NCBI GenBank assembly: GCA_013398295.1
Contig: VZSF01007302.1
Location: 308,543 to 372,542 of the forward strand
Direction of reading: 5' to 3'
DNA: 64,000 nt
Source of the DNA: Chionis minor
Lineage: Eukaryota; Chordata; Aves; Charadriiformes; Chionididae
How positions within the stretch are numbered: position 1 is the stretch's first letter; each line of letters opens with the position of its first letter. This document shows, piece by piece, positions 34,956 to 45,925 of the stretch. A program made the position numbers and the translations under genes. The notes beneath the pieces were generated by a model, which saw nothing but the letters and a program-made list of their open reading frames with translations, made no database searches and was not told the DNA's origin.

Positions 34956-37900
34956 TGCACCCTGATTTAAAGGAAAGCTTAAATTATTGCAAAGACCACA
35001 AGCCAGCCTTATCTAGCCAGGACAGACAAAAATATAGATTTTTTTCTTAGTGAACAAGAAATGATGTAGCAGGTAGGTAAAGCAATAGGGAAGTAATCTC
35101 TATGGAACAGAAATACATGTTCTTGTTGGCTGTTAGTCCAGACGTTAACCTGCGGTAAAGTCCCAATTTTCTGGTTTTGAACAGAATTATATTCCCCTAG
35201 CACCTACTCCTCTTGAAGTTATCAACCTGCTTTAGTTTCAGAACTTATTGGAAGTTTCTTAAGACTAAATCAAGAGCATTGAGAGCTTTTGGAACAGGAG
35301 AGCAGGGTAAAAGCTCTTTGATCCCCAAGTGTTGTCATGTCATAGACATGCCAAAACCTCCCTTTCTGTTCTTAAAAATACAAGCCAGCCACAGTATTTG
35401 GATGTCGTCACTACTGCATGAACATGTTAAAGTATCTGAGATGAAAAAGTAATTTGTGTGATTTGGCTTAACACAATCTTTATCCTGCTCCTCTGTCAAC
35501 TCAAGATAGCAGACACATCTGTAAACTGTTCTTTTTACTCCGTTCCTCTTAAGATCAGTTGGACCAATTAGGAAAGTAAAGATAAAATCCAAATGGAAAA
35601 GCTTTATCATTTTCCTTTACTCTTCTAGAAGCTTCTGTGCTACCTTATGAGTGTACAGTAGTGTGAAACACCACACTTGCAACATAAGACACCAAATTAA
35701 GCACCAAAAAAACCCCCAGTATAATGTTGATCCATGCCATATAGCCACTTCCAGCCAAAGGGGTCCTCATGCCATTATACCACCAAGAAGCAGTTTCACA
35801 AATATTCCAGGGTATGTGTTTACCTGCTAAAATGATGGGAACCATCTGGATAACACTTTAGACCTTTCTTTCCCTATTAAGCTGGCATGCTTAGGCTGAC
35901 AGTTGTTGCACTGAGAGAAAACTTTGCAGAATTGATGAGTAGATGAGGAGGAGGAAGGAGCAGCAGATGAGCCTGACAGGTTTTGATTCTCCCTTTTGTT
36001 TTTATGCCAATTAAACAGTAACTTCTGCAGGTGTTTCTACCCCTGGGGAGGCTGGGCAGAGCAGTTGCTCTAGGATTGACCAGCACCGAGGCTGTGTGGG
36101 GTTCCGAAATGTCAGGTTTTGAAAACAGCAGCTGTTTTTGCAAAGCTCACATGGCTGAAAGGAATTGGCAGAGACTTACAAAATCTGTCTTGTTTCTCAG
36201 CTGTCTCCTCACTTGGCCTTTGGGAAACAGTTCTTGATCAGGTGAAATAGTCTTACAGACACACACATACACTCTAGCAAGTCCCTGGACTTCCATGTAT
36301 ATATTTGATACGAATAGTCATATAATATTAGCCTAATTATACACCTCTTCTCTCTTAATTTCTGTAACAAAATATGTTCTCAGCTCCATTTTGACCTGCC
36401 CAACACCACTAACTTACAAAATGCAAGATGCAAAAGAACTCATCGACATTTTTGAAACAGTTTCCTAAGGAAAAGTAGCTTCTGCAATCCTGCTGTATGT
36501 CTGCCAGTTCCCACTATTCATTAAATATGTTGGCCAGTCTCAATCATCATTAGACACAAGGTGTGTTTCAAGGATATTAAGGCTGCTAATGATAGTTAGG
36601 AAGAAAGAGGAGATGGACTACAGCTGGTGTTGTAACTGTAAGAATTGGATGTTCTGGATTTCAATCATAATATTTGACACCAGAGAATCTGCAGAATGGA
36701 AAAGAAATCAGATTTTGCAAAACCTCCTGCTAATGAAGATCCTTATTCTTTCCTTTCTAAATCCCTTTGGCAACTAGCACAATCTGGTGAACATTTATAT
36801 AGTCAGCCTTGGTGTTCATGCTGTACAAATATGAAGATTGTATAATTACTCTCCTCCCTCCAGTTCTCAAAACTATATCAAGATACTTTCTTTTCTCAGT
36901 ATATTACATTCTGCATTGCATTAAACTGAAGCAATTACTTAATGTTTGCGATGTTCACCTTCAGGTCTTGATCTTGAGTCGAATTACCCCAACGTAGGCA
37001 TAAGAATCAGATTAACCTGTAGAGTTCTTCCTCTTTCTATCACTATATAATCTTCCCTTCCTTTACAATGTAGGACTAAGTTTTCTATTATTATGAAATT
37101 ATTATGGAATAGTTAAAATCCATTCAAAAAGACTGTCAAGCTTGTTTTCAAAGACATTTGGAATAAAAATCTTTAAGAAAGCCATTTTCAGAAATTTCAT
37201 TAACTCTTTTTCTTCCTTGAACTTATATTTTAGTTTTAAAGGTAATAGTATGGTCGTGTAAGCAAAAATTAGCATAAATGCAATGAACAGCACTGCTTAA
37301 CATAATAGAAAAACTATCTGTTAAACAAAGAATTTCTTCCTTTAAAAAGACGGAAGATGATAGTATATTTTTTTAACTGCTTTTTCCAGTGACAAGAATG
37401 CAGCAAACATATCACTTGGCTGTATCAAGAAATTAAAGGATGAAGGCATTTTTTTCTACCCATGATTCAGCAGACTACCACAACCTGTGCGCAGCTTCAA
37501 GCATATGCATAACTAGACTTTAAGCATATGCTCAATAGATTTTTTTGAACTAGAGCCACATATTCTGTTCTGTGCAGTTTTCAACCTCTTCTAGCAGCTG
37601 AACTTCAAGCACAACACAGTTCCCACTTAGAAACCCAACTAAATAATTAATGTCTTATAAGCTTTCATTAAGAAACCCTTTATATATCAATGGTGGATAG
37701 GATTTCAAGATTTGATGTTTCACACATGGACATAGAGGAGGTTAATGGCCAAAAATAATCCTTTCCAAGCTCAAATTAATAGCTCTGCTAACTGGGATGT
37801 ATAATAAATAAGTGTAGCAGCAATTTACTCACTCTCTGATTAGACTAATTTCACCATGTCAAAGAACAGGGAGGCAGACACAGATAACAATGCTCTATTA

Positions 37901-38924
37901 GTATTGACCACGAACTTTCATGTTAAATGAATGCGATTCTTCAGATTCTTTCCACAAACTTTACTTATTCTCTTTGATTGCAAGGACTATAACATTCAGG
38001 TTGCATTTCTCCCCTTACTGCGCAATACCTTGCAACAATTGGAGATATCCTCCATCAGCATTAAAATGGCATGAATTTCAACAATATTCATAGCAGAAGC
38101 AGTTTATTTAAGGGTCTTTAATTAAAGGTAGGAAACAGGACCTGCCTGTCTTACAAACTTCCAGAAGTGTCATGCTCTGAGTCTCTGGAAGTCATGATAG
38201 CAAGAGCTCCTGAAATACTCAAAACACGAATCTTTGGCCTTAATTTTTAGGCTGTTATTTCCTGAAAATCTTAGGCAAAAGCATTCTAAATAAGTGTACT
38301 CATTTCCTGTTTAATTACTGCTTTTTTGGCTTCTGGCTCAGCACGATAATAGGTTAAAGAATTTGTCCTGAGGACCAAGAGCTGTTTTACAAAGAGATTA
38401 AAAAGCACAGGCAAAATGATCATGAGCAATGTGTTCAGTGGACTCAGTCCAGTTCCCAAAGGACTGTAATACTGCATTAGGCAAAATATTTGTAGAACTT
38501 ACAAAGCGCTGAGCAAAACCAGAAATAACATGAACTTCCTTTGATCTGTCCTAAGGGCAAATATAAAAGGATACATATAAAGGTATGGGAAATCTCACCT
38601 TAATGTTGCCAATACCTTGTAGGTCACAGGTTGTAGCTCCATCTTTCATGCTAGGACTTCTCCTGTACATTTCCTGAACACTCATTTGTAATAGATTTTC
38701 TCAAAATATTTTTTTTTTCTTAAAATACATGTAACAGGAAACAGATGGTTTCCAAGTAATTCCTCCTCCAAAGTAAGCAAGACAAATATTGAACCAGAAT
38801 AATGACTCAATGATTTGCCTCAGTCAAGTTACTTAAGGTTGCTGCTTTGGTATTAATTGCTACTTTAATTACACTGACAGTAAGTGTAGTTTGTAAATTA
38901 GACCCTGCAGGGTCATTCAGGAAA

Positions 38925-39035
38925 ATGTTGAGTTGGATCTTGGTTCTGCCTTTAACTTCCCACATTACGTACATCAAGTCACCTGGGCTTGGTGTCCCAT
39001 ATTTCAGCTACACAGTGGCTAACACTTCGCATCCC
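38925..39035 (-). repeat. Ancient MIR-like (CORE-SINE) remnant
   Basis: The plus strand reads 'cttggttctgcctttaactt', then 'catcaagtcacctgggc', then 'catatttcagctacacagtg' and 'gctaacactt'. The order of these words matches the reverse complement of MIR: 'ggctctgccacttac', 'gggcaagtcac', the 'cagtttcc' segment, then the 'ataataacac' part. It is heavily diverged. Confidence 0.42.
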
Positions 39036-40342
39036 TAAGGGATTTGTATTCTGTATATCGGGTCTTCTCCTGTGCCTCAGACCTGGCACCGTCCACGCCT
39101 TAGAATAACCAGGGATGGGTTGCACCTGTGCAATGCAGGTGTCTGCCTTTGATCTAGTGACTCCTGTGTCCCTCTATAATTGAAGGAAAGCAAAAGCTGG
39201 TTTGGGGACACCTAAAGTCTGTATATGAATTATTTCCCCAAAGTGCCTCTGTTGGTGAGAAGGGTAGCGTGGGATGACTGGTGCAGATCTGAAAGTCTAC
39301 ATGTTAGCTATCAAAAGTCAGCAAAGAAAGTAATTTACTTTCACCTCTGTAAAAGACTGGTTTGATGTGTAACTACTTTGAAGAACCGGTGAAAGCAAAA
39401 ATATGAAGTATACTTATGTGTGTATAAATATACATGCATACATACACCAATAGATACAGAACACATTTTTATCCATATATATAAAAGTGTATCTTATACA
39501 TACATTTTCAGGATACATTAAAGGTTTTGTTTTCATACCAAACCTTGTGCCTGAGAGACTGGCAGAAAAAAATAGTGAATATTCTATTGTAGATGGTACA
39601 GATATATGAGAGTTGAGGTCATCTTTTGATCATCATCAAACTCAAAATCCTCAATTATGCTATCTTCGTGAGCTGTCCAGGATGTATAGTCTGTCTTTTA
39701 CTCAGTGCAAATTGATAATCGAAGAATTGTGTAACTTTATTCAAGTTACACACAGAGTAAAGCTACTTTCCGAAGATCCCATGAAGTAGAACCAATAGCT
39801 GAATTCATTTGATCAGGCACAATCTCATTTTATGCAACAAGAGCACTCTTACTCTCCAAGCATCAGAGCTGAAGTGGGCTATCCACACTGTATATTTGCA
39901 GGTACGCTGTACTCAGGCAGACTGTAAATTATCCTTTCACATCCTTAAGTAAAATTGTAGAGGTCCTTGCTATAAAAATATGCAAGCAGGCACAAATGTG
40001 ATGGGCATTTTAAGCAGAGATAACCTCCTGTGCCTAGTTCCTGAAAATGAACAGCTAGACTGCTGGCAATTATCTCTAATTACAGTTGGTATAAAAGGTT
40101 TTTCATAATGCACTTTTGTACAGTGTGCAACCTTGAAATGAGGTCCCAAGGCTGAAACATTTGTTCCCCTTCTCCATTAAGCGCATTTTAAAAAGTAATA
40201 ATTAGAAGATCATTCAGGAGGAAAAATAATACTCTGACATGGTCACTTAGTAAATACATAAGACGTTATTTGCCTCTCAAGAGGCCTGATCCTGTCCCAG
40301 TGATTTAATATTAACCATCACATAATCACATCACCAGAAACC

Positions 40343-41068
40343 TAATGAAATTCAACAAAGGCAAGTGTAGGGTCCTGCACCTGGGGAGGAATAACCCCAT
40401 GCACCAGTACAGCTTAGCGGTGATCTGCTGGAAAGCAACTCTGCAGAAAGGGATCTGGGAGTCCTGGTGGACAACAGGATGCCCATGAGCCAGCAATATG
40501 CCCTTGTGGCCAAAAAGGCCAATGGCATCCTGAAGTGCACCAAAAGGAGTGTAGCAGGCAGGTCAAGGGAGGTCATCCTCCCCCTTTACTCTGCCCTGGT
40601 GAGGCCCCATCTGGAGTCCTGTGTCTAGTTCTGGGCTCCCCAGTTTAAGGACAGGGAACTGCTGGAGACGGGAAAGTGAAGGGCCATGAAGATGATGAGA
40701 GGGCTGGAGCATCTTTGTTATGAGGAAAGGCTGAGGGAGTTGTGTCTTTTTAATCTAGAGAAGAGAAGGCTGAGTGCTTATATGCTTATAAATACTTCAA
40801 GGGAGGGTGCCAGGAGGAGGGGGAAAGTCTTTTTTCAGTGGTGCCCAGTGATAGGACAAGAGGTAACAGGCACAAACTTGAATATAGGAAGTTCCATCCA
40901 AACACGAGGAGGAACTTTTTCCCTTTGAGGGTGGCAGAGCACTGGAAGAGGCTGCCCAGAGATGTGGTGGAGTCTCCAACTCTGGAGACATTCAAAGCCC
41001 ACCTGGATGCTCTCCTGTGCAACCTGCTGTATGTAGAACTGCTCTGGCAAGGGGGTTGGACTAGATGA
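40343..41068 (+). pseudogene. CR1 ORF2 C-terminal remnant, frameshifted
   Basis: The ORF2 tail is split over frames. One piece at about 40686-40928 carries MKMMRGLEHLCYEERLREL and NLEKRRLS. The other at about 40838-41068 carries [40 protein letters not shown] and FKAHLDALLCNLL. The change of frame falls between about 40775 and 40840, where the copy also lacks some consensus bases. There is no catalytic core. Not functional. Confidence 0.85.
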
Positions 41069-41131
41069 TCTCCAGGGGTCCCTTCCAACCCCTAACATGC
41101 TATGATGCTATGATTCTATGATTCTATGATG
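40343..41131 (+). mobile_element. CR1 LINE with complete 3' end, plus strand
   Basis: About 790 bp in sense orientation. It starts inside ORF2 at 'tgaaattcaacaaaggcaag' (the NLMKFNKGKC region), runs through 'ctgggctccccag', 'agaggctgcccagag' and 'ggttggactagatgatctcc', and ends in tandem octamers around 'tgattctatgattctatgat'. This 3' UTR type ('gatgatctccaggggtccct') differs from that of the minus-strand copies, so it belongs to another CR1 subfamily. No clear target duplication is visible, which is normal for CR1. Confidence 0.96.
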
Positions 41132-42327
41132 AGAGCCAAAAGAGGAGAGAGAAGGAAAGTGTCATTAAACACATTTTCCAAATAAAAAATCTGCCACAAA
41201 ATGTGCTTTATGTACATTCAACATCAAAGTTTAGAAGATTGCCAGTCTGCAAACTCCTAGCCCAAGGGTGAATTGTAGGACCAATCACTTTGAATTTGTC
41301 AAGAAAGCTCTCCATCTGTCAGCCTCAGCCTTGTTTGTATTTTTCATTGATTGTTTTTTCTTTTTTGGATTTTCACCTGTCCACATTATAGTGATTAGCT
41401 GTAAAGCAAATAGATCAAGACATCTTGATAAGGTAGCAAAGGGACAATTTTCCTTCAGTGCTCGGAACATAAATATTAGACTGGTCTTGTCAAACAGATC
41501 TTACTATAAGACCTTGCCAGATGCTTATAATTTTGTCAATCCATTAATCATTCCAACCAGAACTTCATTGCTTGGACTGCTTTCTCAAACTGAGCTCTGT
41601 TGGTAAACAATTGCTTCTGGGAAAACCTTGGAATTAAAATTCTGACTTTTATTAAACACTGTTGATAGGGGACATAAGGGGAACTGAGCTGAAGATGAAA
41701 AATAATCTCTTATTTATGTACTGGGTAAAAACTTGGTTCGTTAGTGCCTGTCTCTTCATGTATTCCTTATGTTACTATAGGTACCGTGAAATCTTCAATA
41801 TTTACTGAATCCTAACATTTATCTGACCCACTGCATTTGCTGTGTTTAAAAGCAAGATTGCTTTGAATGCTCTGCTAAATGTAATTACTGGGAACAACAA
41901 ATAAAAGATCTTAATGACCCTCCTTGTATCTCGCTGTTCTTAGAAATGAGTTCAAAAGTTCGTTTGACTAGCCAAAAGAAAAGAGAAGTAGAAAAATAAA
42001 ATTTTTGCTTGTCCATAAGTTCTCTAATCTCAGGATTCTGCTTAAGTACTTTTCAAATAATATAACTCATGAAAATCCCTGTGAAGCGAATGAGCTTCAG
42101 CATATCAATCTTGGAGAGTTACGTAATGTGAAGGGCCTGATTCTGTGGAGAGCTGGTTGTGCTTTCTTGGCTTTAAAATCAAATGAAATCGGTGTCTCTT
42201 CTCACCTTCAATGATCAAAAGATTCTCTTGAGCCATTATGTTAATTAGACTCATAAATAGTACTGAATTAAAATAGGATACTTCATATTTGCAAAAGGCC
42301 TTGAGATCTGCAGGTGAAGGTGCCCAT

Positions 42328-42432
42328 ATTATCACCCGCATTCTACAGATGGGAAAGAAAAATGACTTATTCAAAATAAGCCAGGAGTAAACCTAGAAGC
42401 AGATCTTTTAAGTCTCACTTCAGTGCTCCATG
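42328..42432 (+). repeat. Ancient MIR-like (CORE-SINE) remnant
   Basis: The plus strand contains 'cattctacagatgggaaag', 'atgacttattcaaaataagc', 'caggagtaaacctagaagca' and 'cacttcagtgctccatg'. These follow, in order, the MIR segments 'cattttacagatggggaaac', 'gtgacttgcccaaggtcac', 'gagccaggattcgaaccc' and 'ccagtgctctttccac'. Four ordered matches make this the best supported of the old SINE relics in the window. Confidence 0.62.
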
Positions 42433-43440
42433 CATACGTGGGAAACTTTGTTTCAAAGCACCAGTCCTTAATCAGGAGAAGCTATGCTCTCTGTATCAGG
42501 TTTTAAGTTGACATGTTAATTATTTTACAACAGGCTTGTGTCCTAGAAGAGAACTGGTTGCTCCAAACTTTATGGCACCAGTCATTAAGGGTGGTGCCAT
42601 AAAAGGGTATTTAAAATTAATTTGGTTATTCATGAGTACAAAACTATACCATGAAAGTCTGAGCTGAAAGAGAATAGCTTGAAGCAATGCTGAAAAACGG
42701 GACCCACTGAACATTATAATTTCAGATAACAGGTAATTTAGGTTAACCCAGAGAACTGTTATAGCTGTATGACAGAGCACTGTGTTTGCGTTGCTATTCG
42801 TTATCACATTTTCAAACCCATGAGCACTGAGGTATGTTGGGTCTGATCTTCAGCTTTCGTCAACTGCAGCTCTGACATTGTAGGTAGGCTGAATCTGGGT
42901 AGTTTGCAAAGTTTTATGGATAATAACAATGAATAAGACACAACTAAAAAGAACCTTTTTTTTACATGTAACTTATGTTACAGAACTCTGAGATTGCCCT
43001 TAGGGGGCAAAACAGAAAACCTTTTTAAATGGAAAAATTTGTGGAATGGGAGAAGGTGTGTAGTTCATGTCTTGCCTCAGCATCCCATATGTTGCTTCAG
43101 AAACACAGCAAAGGATATGTTTGACAAAGACAGTTTCTCTGTTGTGCAAAAAAGATTAGCTGTCTCTGTTGTGGTCCTGCTTGTTGTAGCGTCCATGCCA
43201 GCAATTTTCAGGAGTCTCCCAGTCTTCCAAGGTTGGGAAGCTTAAAAATGTTTAAGTATGTGCTTTTCAAACATATCAGGAGCAGTTCTGCTAGAGACTG
43301 GAGGAGACCCAGTCTATCGCTGAGACCATAATTCTCGAAGAGGAAAACCAGGTACCCCCAAATGGATGGTCAGAAGATGGGTTGGTGCAAGTGGCTGTGT
43401 TATCAATAAATACACTGATGGCTTGCATGCTGCTGTCTCT

Positions 43441-43490
43441 GAGCTTTCTCTGGAAAAAGAGACAGCTTTTTCTTTTTCCAGAGAAAGCTC
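43441..43490. repeat. Perfect 20-bp inverted repeat with 10-nt loop
   Basis: The left arm at 43441-43460 and the right arm at 43471-43490 are exact reverse complements of each other, separated by 'gacagctttt'. Pairing stops on both outer sides. A second, mutually exclusive stem of 9 bp pairs 43432-43440 with 43458-43466. It lies in otherwise unique sequence with no transposon signature. As RNA it would fold into a stable short hairpin. It is shorter than a typical pre-miRNA because no lower stem continues outward. Confidence 0.95.
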
Positions 43491-45854
43491 TTATGTAGAA
43501 GTCTTGGGAGCTGGTTTTCATGACAGTTGTCTTAGAAGCATCTGCTGTATTTCCATAGTAGAACTACTCTGGGTCTAGCACACAATCAGACATTAGGTAA
43601 TGGGTTACAGATGACCAACTTCTTAAGGACTAGTAACTCCACGATGCTGGCAAGTGGAAACCCTGAGAGGGACATGGAATCAGTGGAGAACATTGTCTTG
43701 TCCTGGGGGAAACATACTTTGACCTCCTGTAATGACAGAGGACCTGATTAAGTGTTATCTGATTCTTTCAGAGAGTCTATTTTACTTTGTCCAAAAGAGA
43801 ATTTCTATAAACATGCTTCTATTACTTGTCTTGGAATTACACATCAGAAAACACACACTAAAAATTTTATGTGGTTCTGAGTAAGAAAGTAAAGATTAGG
43901 AAATGAAGGATGATCCCCCCTAAGACCGAAGAAAGGGTGTGGGAGGACCTGCAAGCTTCATAGCCTTGTTCTGAGTTGTTTACAACTATGAGATTAATTT
44001 TGTTTTTTCAGGCTTTTGCATCAGTCTTCTTCTCTAGTAGAACTTTTGGAGTTCAGCTTTACAAGAAAAAGCCAATTACAGCAAAGAAAGAGGAAACAGT
44101 ATGCTAAATTCAGGCAATTGGGAGAGGTTTTTGTATCATTATTTACACGTATACAGTTGCTCACTAGAGAATGGAGTAAGACCAGGTCTTTACACAGAGA
44201 TTTCAAAATTTCGATTAGTCTGATATATCTGTATCTACTTTTATGTCACTAGAGAAAATATGTTATTTTGCCAATTCACTCTAAAAGAAAGCTTTTCAAC
44301 TCTACAAGTGAAATTTGGAGGAGTTGATCAGACAGCTGCAATGATCATTAGTTTGTAAGGAAAGCTGGTGTTTCCACAAGTGGTGGTTAGATAATATTAA
44401 GGAAGAAACTTTTCTCACTTAGCTGAAGTGAGGGAGTTTTGCGAGGTCTCTCTTCTCAAATAACGAGTGTAATTTGACTAATGCAGTGGTACCAGGAAAA
44501 GTTAACTGTATGTTCACAGGAAGGCAATGTATCACACTGTTCTGAACTTGCCCAAATAGTGGACAGAGCCCTAATAGACTTTCCCTGAATCAAATACCGA
44601 CTATTATCCCAGTTCCTGATGAACAGGACTCTTTTTTTTTTTCCAAGTTCCTTGGGTCTAGCCAGGCTGTAGGACAGTAATGACACACCCTTCCTGGATG
44701 CAAACTCTACCCTTCACTTTCTCCACAGAAAATGAGCCCTTCTCTCTCATCCCCGAAAGTTCAGTGGGAGATGGACTAAGGATATGCACTCAGAGGGCTT
44801 CACACTTCATTCCATGCCTATTGCCTTTCATTTAAGTAGCATAATAGATACATTAATTTATTTCAGGAACAGACACTCTCCTGCCTTAGATTCCTCACCA
44901 GTATGGGCAGTTCTTCAAGCGATTTCCAATCAGTTTTCTCCTCTGAACCAGCCTTCCTTTTATACTCCACCCCCTCTTTTGCCCTGCTTCAAGTAAGTTT
45001 TATTCAATTTTTTTTCTTTGCTTGCCTTAAAAAAAATTCTTTTATGGCCTTTTTCTGCTTAGTGTTCTCTGCACAGCAACTGACAAGAAATTTTTCCTTT
45101 TATAATCTCCAGTCATACACTCAGGTGTCTCCCTGACTAGCCACCTTAGGTGGTCAAAGTGGCCTTTTAATTATGTGTTGCTAAGTTAACAAAGGTGAGA
45201 TTTAGCTATTGGAAGGTGGACTTCTAAAAGGTAGATACCTAATTTGGAGCTGATCATTCTTGTCACCCTTTTAATGAATAAAAGGACATATGTAAAACTC
45301 TAGTGGTGTCTATCTTGGATACTTAGGTTAGCATGACCTGAATTATCCTCTAATGTCCTCTTGGTGATTATTTAACTGTAAGATGAGCCTATCATACTAA
45401 TTCAAATGTTTAACTTCTATATAAGGTTACAATAATCCTGCCCCGGTGTTATGACTCAGAGTAGGGGGAATGTAACTCCAGGAGATGAGAACATGTCCCG
45501 TTTTAAGTCTTTTGGTGCAACGATCTTGATTATAGTTTTTAGCATCAGCATCAGAAAAAAATAATACGGAAACGTTACCACAGATTCATTCACACTGCAC
45601 TTTCATTAGAAATTCTGAAAGAACAACTGCCTGTTGAATCCCAGTGATAATGCTAATACACATATAACGAAAATAACTATGATTCTATGATAACCAACTA
45701 CTGACAGGCTTAGTTGTTAACTTATTTTGCATGGGAAAAAATAGACAGTAACCATTTAGCAGCAGAATTCTCTTTGATTCTTTGGCTTCCTGATAGTTTC
45801 AGGACACAACCAAAGGGAAATTTTCTGAAAATGCATTTTCAGGGTAGGTATGGG

Positions 45855-45925
45855 AGAGTCACTTAACCTCTGAACTGCAGAATTCAAATGAGACATAATA
45901 ACTTTCCTGGTGTAAAAAGACATAC
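45855..45925 (-). repeat. Ancient MIR-like (CORE-SINE) remnant
   Basis: The plus strand reads 'gagtcacttaacctctgaac' and then 'aaatgagacataataacttt'. This follows the reverse complement of MIR: 'caagtcacttaacctctctg', then 'aaatggggataataatac'. The segment between them is decayed. Confidence 0.48.

Larger units (their letters stand above)
32601..40342. other. AT-rich unique sequence, no gene supported
   Basis: It contains a poly-A run (32954-32970), a possible ancient repeat near 33010-33122, an AC-rich patch at 33304-33335, the (GGGAA)n array at 34671-34726, an AC dinucleotide run at 34940-34955 and a MIR-like relic at 38925-39035. Minus-strand hydrophobic frames near 35645-35845 and 38286-38477 have no family resemblance that I can defend. 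A 10-bp-arm inverted repeat at 39728-39752 is within chance. Confidence 0.5.

Noticed and set aside
35645..35845. Minus-strand frame with one hydrophobic segment
   Set aside because: No family resemblance and no exon context. A single hydrophobic run is common by chance in AT-rich DNA.
38286..38477. Minus-strand hydrophobic frame, considered as a possible retroviral envelope tail or membrane protein
   Set aside because: Only a short hydrophobic stretch. No flanking retroviral genes, long terminal repeats or primer-binding site were seen.
39728..39752. Inverted repeat with 10-bp arms and a 5-nt loop
   Set aside because: Near chance level, with no supporting context such as a transcript or conserved fold.
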